Of a stretch of 64,000 nucleotides of DNA, positions 9,224 to 18,735 are shown piece after piece (the first letter of the stretch is position 1; each line of letters begins with the position of its first letter). Under the pieces are notes generated by a model. The model made no database searches and had not been told where the DNA came from. It saw only the letters and a program-made list of their open reading frames with translations. Origin of the DNA: Sphingopyxis sp. PET50 (GTDB lineage: Bacteria; Pseudomonadota; Alphaproteobacteria; Sphingomonadales; Sphingomonadaceae). The stretch lies in the NCBI RefSeq assembly GCF_025244705.1, contig NZ_CP104207.1, positions 930,001 to 994,000 on the forward strand, written 5' to 3'. The translations under genes and the position numbers were made by a program.

Positions 9224-9495
9224 CTAGTCGCAGCGGGTGGGGTCCATCGGCCTTGCGCAAGGCCGATGGACCCCACCCCAACCCCTCCCCTGAAGGGGAG
9301 GGGCTTTATTTCCCCTCCCGCCCGCCCTCGGCCGTTCGGCCAACATGTTTGCAAGGAACATAATCGCGGCCCACAGCCTCGGCACCAACGGCGCCTTTTG
9401 GAATATTGCACTAATGTGCCAGCCAACTTCAAAATGTCGCCAAACTGTCAGACTTCCGCAGCCTGTCTGTCACCTGATGACCTTATCGCGCGGCC

Positions 9496-10867
9496 ATGGA
9501 ACGGGCCTCCATCGCACTCGATCGCCGCGGCTTTGCCAAGGGGCTGATGGCCGCAGCCTTTGCCGGCCTCGCCCTTCACAGCCGCCATGTCTCCGCCGCG
9601 ATCCTTGCCGAAGGAAACCGCTTCGGGGCACCGGTCCCCGACCCGGCGCGCATCCTCGACCTGCCGCGCGGCTTTTCGTACAAGATCGTTTCGCAGTTCG
9701 GCCAGACGATGAGCGACGGACGGCAGGTGCCCAACAGCGCCGACGGCATGGGCTGCATGGCGCTGCCCGATGGGCGGCTGTGCCTGATGCGCAACCATGA
9801 ACTCGGCGCGGACGAGCTGAAGCACGGCGCCTGTCCGGTCGGGACCAGCGGCGACGCGGCGGCGTTCGACTGCTACCGCGCAGGCAGCGGCGAGGCCCTG
9901 CCGGGCGGCGTGTCGACGATTATCCTCGACCCCGCGAGCCTCGCGGTCGAGGAGCAATATCTGTCGCTCGTCGGCACGATCCATAATTGCTCGGGCGGCA
10001 TCACCCCCTGGGGCACCTGGCTGAGCTGCGAGGAGGATGTCTCGCGCGGTGGCGGGTTGCACAAGGAAGACCATGGCTGGGTGTTCGAAATGCCCGTCGC
10101 GCCCGGCGGGCTGGTCGCCGCCGAGCCGATCAAGGCGATGGGGCGCTTCAACCATGAGGCAGCGGTCGTCGACCCGGCGAGCGGAGCGGTCTATATGACC
10201 GAGGACCGGCAGGACAGCCTCTTCTACCGCTTCCTTCCCGCGGTGCCGGGCCAGCTCCACAAGGGCGGCTGGCTGCAGGCGGCTCGCGCTGCTCGACCCG
10301 GCGCTTGCCGACACGCGCAACTGGACACGCCCGGTGCTGGCGAGCGGCGGCTGGCACGATGTGCGCTGGATCGACCTCGACAAGGTCGAAAGCCCGAAGG
10401 ACGATCTGCGCAAGCGCGGCGCACGCGCCGGCGCGACGATCTTCGCGCGCGGCGAGGGTATCCACGGCGGCGACGGCGAGATTTATTTCACTTGCACCTC
10501 GGGCGGTCCGGCGCGGCGCGGGCAGATCATGCGCTATCGTCCGTCGCCGGTCGAGGGCAGGGTGGAAGAGGCGGCGCATCCGGGACAGCTGCAACTGTTC
10601 CTCGAAACAAGCGATCCCGAACATTTCAGCTTCGGCGACAACCTCAGCATCGCGCCCAACGGCGACCTGATCGTCTGCGAGGACCGGCGCGGTAGCCGGC
10701 CCGACAATTGGCTGCGCGGCGTGACGCCCGAGGGGAAGGTCTATTCCTTCGCCCGGGTGAGCGCGGCGACCAAGGTTTCGGGCGTCTGCTTCGCGCCCGA
10801 CGGCAAGACGATGTTCCTGAACCTATACAATCCGGCCCGGACGATCGCGGTACGCGGGCCGTTCTGA
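9496..10867 (+). CDS. PhoX-family (DUF839) protein with Tat signal, frameshift near 10281
   Basis: The N-terminus has a twin-arginine motif, LDRRGFAKG, and a hydrophobic stretch, so the folded protein is exported. FNHEAAVVDP, YMTEDR and SFGDNLSIAPNGDLIVCEDR are typical of the beta-propeller PhoX/DUF839 family. PhoX members are calcium- and iron-dependent alkaline phosphatases, but many DUF839 proteins are uncharacterised, so a phosphatase role is only likely. Near 10281 an extra base breaks the frame between GGWLQA and LLDPALADTRNW. It is transcribed towards the thiolase operon. Confidence 0.82.
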
Positions 10868-10874
10868 ACCTGTC

Positions 10875-10896
10875 CCCCTCCCGCAAGCGGGAGGGG
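10875..10896. terminator. Hairpin between convergent genes
   Basis: CCCCTCCCGC-AA-GCGGGAGGGG is a perfect 10-bp stem placed 8 bases after the PhoX stop and 11 bases before the thiolase stop. No U-tract follows, so it may be a REP copy that also serves as a two-way terminator. Confidence 0.5.
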
Positions 10897-10906
10897 AGAT
10901 TGGTCG

Positions 10907-12157
10907 TCAGATCCGTTCGATGATGATCGTCGGCGCCATGCCGCCCGCGGCGCACATGGTGACGAGCCCATAACGGCCGCCCGAACGTTCGAGTTCGTCG
11001 AGCGCGGTGCCGATCAGGATCGATCCGGTCGCGCCGATCGGGTGACCGAGCGCGCAGGCGCCGCCGTTAATGTTCACCTTGCTGCGGTCGAGATCGAGAT
11101 CGCGCATGAATTTTTCCGCGACAACGGCGAAGGCCTCGTTGATTTCCCAGACGTCGATGTCGTCCTTGGTCAGGCCGGCCTTTTCCAGCACCTTCTTCGC
11201 CGCCGGGACGGGGGCGTTGAGCATCAGCGTCGGATCGTCGCCCTGGTTGGCATAGGCGACGACGCGCGCGCGCGGCTTCAGGCCGTGCTTGTCGGCATAA
11301 TCCTTCGACGCGATCAAAACCGCGGCGGCGCCGTCGACGACACCCGACGAATTGCCCGCATGATGGACGCCGGTCCATGTCAGGTCCGGGTAGCGGCGCT
11401 GGATCTGCTTGGCGAAGGTCACCCCGCCGCCGAGGTCGAAGTCCTTGAGCGCCTCGAAGCTCGGCTTCAGCGCGGCGAGGCCTTCGGCGGTGGTTTCGGG
11501 GCGCGGAAATTCCTCGCGGTCGAGCGCGACCGAACCGTCCTCGTTATAGACGGGGACGAGGCTTTTGGCGAAGCGGCCTTCCTTGATCGCGATGTCGGCC
11601 TTGCGCTGGCTTTCGAGCGCGAGTGCGTCGAGCGCTTCGCGGCTGATGCCTTCGAGCGCGGCGATCGCGTCGCCGCACACGCCCTGGTGCGACTGCGGAT
11701 GGATCGCGTCGAGCGCGGCGTTGCCCGACCCCATGCCGAGCGGCTTGAGGCCCGCATTGGCTTCCTCGGCGCCGATCTGCGCGGTGTAGCTCATCATCTC
11801 GGTGCCGCCGGCGATGACGCAATCCTCCATGCCCGACATCACGGTCGCCGCGGCGAAGTTCACCGTGCTGATGCCGCCGCCGCAGAAGCGGTCGAGCGTC
11901 GTGCCCGACGCCGTGGTGTCATAGCCCGCGGCGAGCGCCGCCATGCGGCCGAGGTCGCCGCCCTGCTTGCCCTTCTGCGTCGAGGTCGACCAGATGATGT
12001 CGTCGACGGTCGACGTGTCGAGATTGTTGCGCTCCTTGATCGCCTTCAGCACCGTCGCGGCGAGATGTTGCGGGTGAAGATGCGACAGCGCGCCCTTGCC
12101 GGGCTTGCCGATCCCGCGCGGGGTGCGGACGGCGTCGATGATATAGGCTTCGGACAT
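10907..12157 (-). CDS. Acetyl-CoA C-acyltransferase (thiolase)
   Basis: This 416-residue enzyme carries all thiolase signatures: the nucleophilic Cys in DRFCGGGIS (near residue 90), NEAFAV, and the C-terminal GGACALGHPIGATG with the second Cys and His. It performs the last, thiolytic step of beta-oxidation in the cytoplasm. It follows an HSD10-like dehydrogenase and two acyl-CoA dehydrogenases on the same strand, so the operon (10907-15281) holds three of the four beta-oxidation reactions and lacks only a hydratase. Confidence 0.93.
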   Translation of the reverse strand: MSEAYIIDAVRTPRGIGKPGKGALSHLHPQHLAATVLKAIKERNNLDTSTVDDIIWSTSTQKGKQGGDLGRMAALAAGYDTTASGTTLDRFCGGGISTVNFAAATVMSGMEDCVIAGGTEMMSYTAQIGAEEANAGLKPLGMGSGNAALDAIHPQSHQGVCGDAIAALEGISREALDALALESQRKADIAIKEGRFAKSLVPVYNEDGSVALDREEFPRPETTAEGLAALKPSFEALKDFDLGGGVTFAKQIQRRYPDLTWTGVHHAGNSSGVVDGAAAVLIASKDYADKHGLKPRARVVAYANQGDDPTLMLNAPVPAAKKVLEKAGLTKDDIDVWEINEAFAVVAEKFMRDLDLDRSKVNINGGACALGHPIGATGSILIGTALDELERSGGRYGLVTMCAAGGMAPTIIIERI

Positions 12158-12189
12158 CACAGGTTCCTTCTTCGAGGGGAGTTTGAGGA

Positions 12190-12972
12190 TTAACGCGGGG
12201 CCATTCTGATCGCGCCGTCGAGGCGCACCGCCTGGCCGTTGAAATAGCTGTTGCGGACCATCTCCATCGCGAGGCTGGCATATTCCTCTGCCTTGCCGAG
12301 CCGCTTGGGGAAGGGAACGGAGGCGCCGAGGCTGGCGAGCACGGGTTCGGGCAGGTCGGCGACCAGCGGCGTCTTGAACACGCCGGGCATGATCGCATTG
12401 ACGCGGATACCAAGGTCCATCAGGTCGCGCGCCATCGGCAGGACGAGGCCGTTCACGCCCGCCTTCGCCGACCCATAGATGACCTGGCCGATCTGTGCGT
12501 CCTGCGCCGCGACCGACGCGGTGAGGATGATCGCGCCGCGCTCGCCGTCTTCGAGTTCGGGCAGCGTCGCCATGCCTTCGGCCGAAATCGACGCGATGCG
12601 GTAGCTGGCGGTCAATATGCCCGCGACGCCATAGGCATAATCCTCGGTCGGGGTGCGGCGGAAGGTGCCGCTGGCCTTGTCGAACGCCAGCGTCTTGCCC
12701 CGGCGCGAGGTCATCGCGCAGTGGACGCACACACGTTCCTGCCCGTGCGTGGCGCGCGCGGTGGCATAGCCGTCGAGCACCGACTGTTCGTCGGTGATAT
12801 CGACATGGACGAACAGCCCGCCGATCGCCGCCGCGACTTCTTCACCGAGCGCGTCGTTGATGTCGAAGATCGCAACCTTGACCCCCGATGCGGCGAGCGC
12901 TTCGGCGGTGGCGCGGCCGAGGCCCGAAGCCCCGCCGGTGACGACGGCGGCGGTGCTGGAATCGATCTTCAT
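12190..12972 (-). CDS. SDR, 3-hydroxyacyl-CoA dehydrogenase (HSD10-like)
   Basis: The NAD motif TGGASGLG (residues 12-19) is followed by an acidic residue at the end of strand 2 (FDIND), which favours NAD. The catalytic YGSAK is present. The overall pattern, including VPFPKRLGKAEEYASLA and a C-terminus DGAIRMAPR, resembles type-10 hydroxysteroid/3-hydroxyacyl-CoA dehydrogenases. It would oxidise 3-hydroxyacyl-CoA for the thiolase 32 bases downstream. A close paralogue lies at 56661-57455. Confidence 0.88.
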   Translation of the reverse strand: MKIDSSTAAVVTGGASGLGRATAEALAASGVKVAIFDINDALGEEVAAAIGGLFVHVDITDEQSVLDGYATARATHGQERVCVHCAMTSRRGKTLAFDKASGTFRRTPTEDYAYGVAGILTASYRIASISAEGMATLPELEDGERGAIILTASVAAQDAQIGQVIYGSAKAGVNGLVLPMARDLMDLGIRVNAIMPGVFKTPLVADLPEPVLASLGASVPFPKRLGKAEEYASLAMEMVRNSYFNGQAVRLDGAIRMAPR

Positions 12973-12983
12973 GGCGCTCCTCC

Positions 12984-14189
12984 TCAGGCCGGAATCTGGT
13001 TGAACGGCACGCCCTTGTCGGGGCGGTGATCCTGCGGCAGGCCGAGAATCTTTTCGGCGATGGTGTTGAGCAAGGTCTCGTCCGACCCGCCCGCGATGCG
13101 GCCGGTGGGGGCGTTGATCCAGCTCGCCGTCCAATCCTCCTTCTGCGAGGCGTGGTCGTCGTAATGGAAGCCGCCCGATCCCTGGAGGTCGATCGCGAGT
13201 TCGGACAGTTTCTGGCGCGAGCGCACCGCGACCAGCTTGTTGAGCGAGCCTTCGGGGCCGGGCGTCATGCCCGCCTGCATCATCGCCATCGCGCGCGCGG
13301 TGATCGACTGGAGGCCGCTGCGCATCGCATAGTTGCGCGCGATCTGCTGGCGGATACGCCCGTCCGCGATCGCGGGTTTGCCGTTGAGTCGGGTCTCTTT
13401 CGCGAGATCGACGAACAGGTCGAGGTGCGGACCGAAACCCGCGCTGTCGGTCGCGACATAGCGTTCGATCATCAAAGTCGCGATGGCGACCGCGAAGCCG
13501 CCGCCGACCGGCGACATGCGATGATCGTCGCTGATCTTCACATCGTCGAAGAACACCTCGTTGACGTGGCTGTCGCCGCCGACGAGCTTGATCGGGCGCA
13601 CGGTGACGCCCGGCGCCTTCATGTCGACCCAGAAATAAGTGAGCCCCTTGTGCTTCGGCACATTCGGGTCGGTGCGCACGACGATGACGCCATAGTCGCT
13701 GTACTGCGCCCAGCTCGTCCACACCTTCTGGCCGTTGATCTTCCAGCCGTTTCCGTCCTGCTCGGCGCGGGTGCGCAGGCCCGCAAGGTCGGAACCGCCC
13801 GCGGGTTCGGAGAAGAGCTGACACCAGATTTCCTCGCCCTTCAGCGCTTTGAGCACCCGTTCCTTGACGAACGCCTTGTCGCTGCCGAACTGCATCAGCA
13901 CCGGGATCGGCATGCCGAGCGAGATGCCGAAATAGAAGCTTGGGAAGCCGTGCTTCATCTCCTCGGTATCGAAGGTGACCTTTTCGAGGTGGCCGAGACC
14001 CTGGCCGCCATATTCGGTCGGCCAGTTGATCCCGGCATAGCCCGCATCGAACTTGGCGCGCTGATATTGGCGCGCGAGGGCTAGGTCGTCGGCTTCGGAC
14101 AGGCCCTTGCGCGCGTCCTTGCCATAGGCCGGCACCATCGAGCGCAGCCAGGCGTCCGCCCTGGCGCGATAGGCTTCGAGATCGCTCAT
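12984..14189 (-). CDS. Acyl-CoA dehydrogenase, large subunit-like of a tandem pair
   Basis: This 401-residue flavoenzyme contains CQLFSEPAGGSDLAGLRT (FAD/substrate loop), NGQKVWTSWAQYSDY and the C-terminal RIAGGSDETLLNTIAEKILGL. Its ATG at 14189 overlaps the stop of the upstream acyl-CoA dehydrogenase by 4 bases (ATGA), so both are made together. Steroid-degrading actinobacteria use such adjacent unequal dehydrogenases as alpha2beta2 enzymes; the same assembly is inferred here, not shown. Confidence 0.9.
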   Translation of the reverse strand: MSDLEAYRARADAWLRSMVPAYGKDARKGLSEADDLALARQYQRAKFDAGYAGINWPTEYGGQGLGHLEKVTFDTEEMKHGFPSFYFGISLGMPIPVLMQFGSDKAFVKERVLKALKGEEIWCQLFSEPAGGSDLAGLRTRAEQDGNGWKINGQKVWTSWAQYSDYGVIVVRTDPNVPKHKGLTYFWVDMKAPGVTVRPIKLVGGDSHVNEVFFDDVKISDDHRMSPVGGGFAVAIATLMIERYVATDSAGFGPHLDLFVDLAKETRLNGKPAIADGRIRQQIARNYAMRSGLQSITARAMAMMQAGMTPGPEGSLNKLVAVRSRQKLSELAIDLQGSGGFHYDDHASQKEDWTASWINAPTGRIAGGSDETLLNTIAEKILGLPQDHRPDKGVPFNQIPA

Positions 14190-15281
14190 GCGGCTGCTCC
14201 TGTCAGGCGATCGACCAATATGTCTTCCCAGAACAGCAGGTTGCCCTGCTCGATCGCGAGGCTGCGCGCGCGGCGCGTATGAAGGTGGAGCCCCAGCTCC
14301 CACGTCACGCCGATGCCGCCATGAATCTGCACGCAGTCGCGCGACGCGCTGTCATAGGCCTCGGTCGCCGAGATGCGCGCGGCGGCTGCGGCGGTGATGA
14401 AATCGGCCTGGCCTTCGCGCGAGGCCGCATGGATGCAGTTCGCGCGCGCCAGTTCGACGAGTCCGTAAAGCTCGGCGATGCGGTGCTTGATCGACTGGAA
14501 GGCGCCGATCGGCTGGCCGAAGGCGCGGCGGGTGACGGCATAGTCGCGCGCGATCTCCATCATCGCTTCGGCGCCGCCGGTCTGTTCATGCGCGGTGATC
14601 ACCGCCTGCAGGGCGAGGATATGGAGCGCGGCATCCCGCGCGGCGGCGCCCCCGACGAGCGTTTCGGACGGCGTCCGCGAAAAGACGATGTCGGCGAAAA
14701 GGCGGCTGTTGTCGAAACTGCCGATCGCCTTGCGCTCCACGCCCGCGAGTTCGGCGACGACGAGCGCCGGCGATGCCGGGTCCGTTGGCGAACACCACCG
14801 CAATGTCCGCAGCGAGCCCGCCGGAGACGCCGGTCGCGGTCCCGTCGAGCCGGTCGCCGGTCAGCGTCACCGCCGGACGGGCGGGCAGGGCGTCGGGGCC
14901 GGACGCGAAGGCGACGGCGCCGATCGTCTCGCCGCTTGCGAGGCCGGGGAGCCATTTCGCCTTCTGCGCGTCGGTTCCGTATAGCTCGATCGCCTTGGCG
15001 GCGCCGAAGCCGGAGGTCAGGAAGGGCGCGCCGCTCAGCGAACGGCCCGCCTGATGCGCGATCAGCCCCAGTTCGACGAGGCCAAGGTCGAGCCCGCCAT
15101 AGGCTTCGGGCAGGGCGAGGGCGGTCCATCCCTGTTCCTTCGCCGTCGTCCAGAAAGCGTCATGATATTGGCCGGTGGTTTCGAGCAGCGCCAGCAGCTC
15201 GTCCTTGTTCACCCGGGCTTCGAGCACGCGTCGCGATTCGGTCGCGATCGCTTGCTGGCCTTCGTCGTACAGAATCGACAT
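14186..15281 (-). CDS. Acyl-CoA dehydrogenase, small subunit-like of the pair, frameshift near 14780
   Basis: The first part (MSILYDEGQQAIATESRRVL...) breaks in the segment VFANGPG; the second continues SPALVVAELAGVERKAIGSF. Removing one base near 14780, for example from the CCC run, restores the frame. The C-terminal half shows RRAFGQPIGAFQSIKHRIAEL and VQIHGGIGVTWELGLHLH, typical of this family, and the restored length is about 364 residues. It is the first gene of the 10907-15281 operon. ATG 15281 is preferred; an in-frame ATG at 15299 is the alternative. Confidence 0.87.
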
Positions 15282-15328
15282 GCGCGTTCGAGTCCTCACC
15301 CTATTTTATGGAAACACCCAACCGGACG

Positions 15329-15344
15329 TTGACGTAAACGTCAA
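15329..15344. promoter_or_regulatory. Palindrome TTGACGT-AA-ACGTCAA, likely operator
   Basis: A perfect 7-bp inverted repeat lies 48 bases upstream of the first gene of the minus-strand acyl-CoA dehydrogenase/thiolase operon. A further TTGACG half site follows at 15351. From memory it resembles sites of MerR-type regulators of branched-chain acyl-CoA degradation (LiuR). No MerR gene is in the window, so the assignment is tentative. It differs from the AGTTATATAACT operator of the rest of the island. Confidence 0.6.
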
Positions 15345-15399
15345 GTAGAATTGACGCTACGTCCCTTGGAAAAAGGGATCGAACAAACGGCGGTGGATG

Positions 15400-15488
15400 G
15401 GAAAATAGGGACAGTCCCCTCCAAGATAGAAAGCGCCACCACCGGAAACGCGCTTCCTGTCCGATAGTGGGGACTGTCCCTATTTTCC
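15400..15488. repeat. Inverted repeat with perfect 20-bp arms (GGGACAGTCCC type)
   Basis: The arms GGAAAATAGGGACAGTCCCC (15400-15419) and GGGGACTGTCCCTATTTTCC (15469-15488) are exact complements. An outer pair, AGGGATCGAACA near 15374 and TGTTCGATCCCT near 15507, extends the structure. Each arm also contains a GGGACAGTCCC palindrome, as in REP elements mobilised by RAYT transposases. It separates two minus-strand units. Confidence 0.8.
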
Positions 15489-15522
15489 TCGCACCGACGA
15501 TGCATGTTCGATCCCTCTGCCT

Positions 15523-16325
15523 CTACCGCACCGTATATTTCTTCGCCTTGTCGGCCATCAGCGCGGCGCGGTCGACCTGCGGCACGCCGACCGGATTGCC
15601 GATCTGGCAATATTTGAGGCCCTGTTGCAGCGCGACCGAGCGGGGAAGATCGAGCGATTCCCAGATCGCCTTGACCGACCCCGCGGTCGCGGCGGGCGGC
15701 TTGGCGGCGATCGTCGCTGCCAGTTCGGCGGCGCGCGGCCACAAATCCTCGAGCGTCGTGATCTCGCTGACCAGGCCGATCCGCAGCGCGGTGCCCGCGC
15801 CGATGCGCTCGTCATTGCCGAGCAGCACCATGCGCAGCACGTCGTGCAGGGGCATATGATAGGTCATACCGATCGGCTCGAGCGCGCTCGTCATGCCATA
15901 GGTGACATGCGGGTCGAAGAAGGTCGCGTCCTCGGAGCAGATGATGATGTCGCTCTCGTTGAGCCAGTAAAAGGCGCCGCCGGCATGGCCATGCCGTGCA
16001 CCGCCGCGATCACCGGCTTCCAGCATTTCATCGACTTGGGGCCCAGGTAATTGCCCGGATCCTCGCAATGCCAGATGTTGGCGAGGTCGACGACGGTGCC
16101 GCCTTCCTTCTGCGATTCCTTGACGTCGACCCCGGTGCACCAGGCCTTGCCCGGCGCCGCGCGCAGAACGCTGCAGTGGATATCGTCGTTGCCGCCGACC
16201 CACTTCCACAGATGCGCGAATTCGTCCATCATCTGCCTGGTAAAGCTGTTCATCGCCTCCGGGCGATTGATCGTGATCGTCGCGACATGGTCGGCGACAT
16301 CGACCAGGATGGTTTCATAATGCAT
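15523..16325 (-). CDS. Enoyl-CoA hydratase family protein, frameshift near 15985
   Basis: The N-terminal half reads MHYETILVDVADHVATITIN with GKAWCTGVDVKESQ as the first oxyanion loop, then KPVIAAVHGMA. The frame breaks there and resumes as GGAFYWLNESDIIICSEDATFF. Restoring one G (ATGGCCGGCGGC instead of ATGCCGGCGGC) gives HGMAMAGGAFYW. The C-terminus GVPQVDRAALMADKAKKYTV fits longer crotonase members. It is divergent from an acyl-CoA dehydrogenase pair, with an AGTTATACAACT site between them. Confidence 0.85.
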
Positions 16326-16365
16326 GGCCTGCGGCTCCTCTCCCGGCGCTTGTCATGGTTGACCT

Positions 16366-16377
16366 AGTTATACAACT
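16366..16377. promoter_or_regulatory. Operator site 1, AGTTATACAACT
   Basis: One mismatch to the shared palindrome AGTTATATAACT. It lies in the divergent promoter region between the hydratase (start 16325) and the dehydrogenase pair (start 16417). Confidence 0.75.
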
Positions 16378-16416
16378 CGCTATGACACAGACCGATATGG
16401 AGGGGCAAGGCCTGCG

Positions 16417-17508
16417 ATGAATTTCGACCTTAGCGATGAACAGAAAATGCTCGGCGAGCAAGCCCGCGCGCTGCTTTCGGACCTGTCGTCCTTCGACCGG
16501 CTGCGAACCTTGATCGATTCGGGCGCCGAATGGGACGAGCCCTTGTGGCGCGCGCTCGCCGAAATGGGTTTTCTCGGCGCCGCGATCCCCGAGGAGCATG
16601 GCGGGCTGGGGCTCGGCGCGCTTGATCTTGGCGTGATCATGGAGGCGCTGGGCGGCGCCAATGCGGCGGTGCCTATCATGAGTTCGATCGTCCTCGCCGC
16701 CGAGGCGATCCGGCTGGCGGGCAGCGAGGCACAGAAGGCGGCGTGGCTGCCCAGGCTGGCGAGCGGCGAGGCGGTCGCCACCTTCGCCTACGCCGAGGGG
16801 CCGGGGCCGGTGTTCGCGACTGGCGCGAATCTGGAGAGCGGCAAGCTCAATGGCAGCAAGGCGCCGGTTGCCGATGCCGGCATCGCCGACATCGCGGTGG
16901 TGCTCGCCGCGGGCGGCGCCTTCGCACTCGTCGAACTCGACCAGCCCGGCGTCATCCGCACGAAACTCGACAGCTTCGACCAGCTTCGCCCGCACTATCG
17001 CCTCGACTTCGCAGATGCCGCCGCAGAGCCGATGTCCGGCGTGGGCAAACTCGACCGGCTGATCGACCAGGCGGCCGTGCAGGCGGCGTTCGAGGCCGTG
17101 GGCGCCGCCGATGCCTGCCTCCACATGGCGCGCGACTATGCGATGGAGCGCCAGATGTTCGGCCGCCCGCTCGCGAGCTATCAGGCGATCAAGCACAAGC
17201 TCGCCGACGTTGCGGTGGCGACCGAACTGGCGCGCTCGAACGCCTATTATGGCGGCTGGGCCGCCGAATCCTCACCCGACGATCTGCCCGCGGCGGCGGC
17301 GGCGGCGCGGCTTTCGGGGATCAAATGCTTCGAGATGGCGGCGCGCGAGAATCTGCAGGTGCATGGCGGCATCGGCTATACCTTCGAGGCGAACTGCCAT
17401 TTCTATTACCGGCGCGAACGGATGCTCGCGGTGCATCTCGGCGGGCGGGGCTATTGGGCCGACCGGCTGCTGAACGCGCAGCCGGGCAGCCAGGCGAAAG
17501 CAGCGTAA
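16417..17508 (+). CDS. Acyl-CoA dehydrogenase, small subunit-like of a tandem pair
   Basis: This 363-residue protein starts MNFDLSDEQKMLGEQARALL and shows FGRPLASYQAIKHKLADVAV and LQVHGGIGYTFEANCHFYYR near the C-terminus. The middle domain is short and weakly conserved. This is typical of the smaller partner in heteromeric acyl-CoA dehydrogenases. The larger partner starts 2 bases after its stop. Both are expected to oxidise an acyl-CoA, passing electrons to ETF. Confidence 0.9.
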   Translation: MNFDLSDEQKMLGEQARALLSDLSSFDRLRTLIDSGAEWDEPLWRALAEMGFLGAAIPEEHGGLGLGALDLGVIMEALGGANAAVPIMSSIVLAAEAIRLAGSEAQKAAWLPRLASGEAVATFAYAEGPGPVFATGANLESGKLNGSKAPVADAGIADIAVVLAAGGAFALVELDQPGVIRTKLDSFDQLRPHYRLDFADAAAEPMSGVGKLDRLIDQAAVQAAFEAVGAADACLHMARDYAMERQMFGRPLASYQAIKHKLADVAVATELARSNAYYGGWAAESSPDDLPAAAAAARLSGIKCFEMAARENLQVHGGIGYTFEANCHFYYRRERMLAVHLGGRGYWADRLLNAQPGSQAKAA

Positions 17509-17509
17509 G

Positions 17510-18733
17510 ATGGATTTCAACGACAGCCCCGAAGAAGCCGCCTTCCGCGCCGAGGCGCGCGCCTGGCTCGCCGAACATGCGCCCCCGCACGAACTGCCGA
17601 CGGGCGTCAAGATGCCCGACACCGAAGAGGCCGATCGCGGCCGCGCCTGGATGCGCGCGCTTTATGCCGGCGGCTGGTCGGGGCTGACCTTCCCGAAGGC
17701 GCTCGGCGGGTGCGGCGCGTCGGGGATCGAAGCGGTGATCTTCGCCGAGGAGGAGGGGAAATATCACCTCCCCAAGGGGCCTTTCACCTCGATCGGCACC
17801 GGCATGGCGCTCCCCGTCATCGCGAAGCACGGCACCGACGAGCAGAAGGCGCGCTTCATCGAGGCGACGCTGAAGGGCGACATCACCTGGTGCCAGCTCT
17901 TCTCCGAACCCGCCGCGGGCTCCGACCTCGCGGGGCTGCGCACCAAGGCGGTGCGCGCCGATGACGGGTCGGGCGACTGGATCGTCAACGGCCAGAAAGT
18001 CTGGTCGAGCTGGGCGCATCTGACCGACTGGGGCATCCTCGTCGTGCGCACCGATCCCACCGTGCCCAAGCACAAGGGGCTGACCTTCTTCGTCGTCGAC
18101 ATGAAGACCCCGGGGATCGAGACGCGCCCGATCCGCCAGATTTCCGGCGCGAGCGAGTTCAACGAGACCTTCCTCACCGACGTGCGCATTCCCGACGCCA
18201 ACCGCCTCGGCGCCGAGGGTGAGGGCTGGGCCTGCTGCATGACCGTCCTGATGGGCGAACGGCTCGGCTCGGGCGCGCATCGCAGCGGGATCGAACCGCT
18301 GCTCGACTATGCCGCCGCGACCCCCGACGGCCATGGCGGCACGATGCTCGACGACCGCGCGATCCGCCAGCAGCTCGCCGAAGCACTGGCGGAAGAGCAG
18401 GGCGAGCGCTTCTTCCAGGCGCGGCTGCGCACGATGGTGTCGAAGGGCGAGAATCCCGGCGCGCTGGCGGGCATGGTCAAGCTCGCCTATGCGTCGCGCT
18501 ACCAGAAGACCAACGGCCTCGCGCTCGAACTGCGCGGGCTTTCAGGGATAGCGCCCGAGGCGGGCGACACGACGACCGGCGACGTCCAGTACGACTATAT
18601 CTATTCGACCGTCATGCGCATCGCGGGCGGTGCCGACGAGGTGCTCCGCAACCAGATCGCCGAACGCGTGCTCGGCATGCCCGGCGAGGTGCGGATGGAC
18701 AAGGATGTGCCGTTCGAGGCGTTGAAGGGTTAA
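17510..18733 (+). CDS. Acyl-CoA dehydrogenase, large subunit-like of the pair
   Basis: This 407-residue flavoenzyme has WCQLFSEPAAGSDLAGLRT, VNGQKVWSSWAHLTDWGILV and, near the C-terminus, MRIAGGADEVLRNQIAERVLGMP. It is spaced 1 base from its partner and is the last gene of the unit. A REP-like element with strong hairpins starts 3 bases after the stop and may end transcription. Confidence 0.9.
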   Translation: MDFNDSPEEAAFRAEARAWLAEHAPPHELPTGVKMPDTEEADRGRAWMRALYAGGWSGLTFPKALGGCGASGIEAVIFAEEEGKYHLPKGPFTSIGTGMALPVIAKHGTDEQKARFIEATLKGDITWCQLFSEPAAGSDLAGLRTKAVRADDGSGDWIVNGQKVWSSWAHLTDWGILVVRTDPTVPKHKGLTFFVVDMKTPGIETRPIRQISGASEFNETFLTDVRIPDANRLGAEGEGWACCMTVLMGERLGSGAHRSGIEPLLDYAAATPDGHGGTMLDDRAIRQQLAEALAEEQGERFFQARLRTMVSKGENPGALAGMVKLAYASRYQKTNGLALELRGLSGIAPEAGDTTTGDVQYDYIYSTVMRIAGGADEVLRNQIAERVLGMPGEVRMDKDVPFEALKG

Positions 18734-18735
18734 AA

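Larger units (their letters stand above)
8347..9305. repeat. REP-like element split by an insertion sequence
   Basis: The left part, 8347-8394 (CCCTCCCCTTCAGGGGAGGG onward, ending GCTTGCTGCCTAG), and the right part, 9224-9305 (CTAGTCGCAGCGGGTGGGG onward, ending CCCCTGAAGGGGAGGGG), are the two halves of one element. Joined at CTAG they give the same layout as the uninterrupted element at 18736-18861. Confidence 0.85.

Noticed and set aside
16486..16510. SSFDRLRT in the acyl-CoA dehydrogenase, resembling translated repeat sequence
   Set aside because: The DNA does not match the repeat arms well, and a similar stretch (xxFxRVRxLIDSG) is normal at this place in the family.
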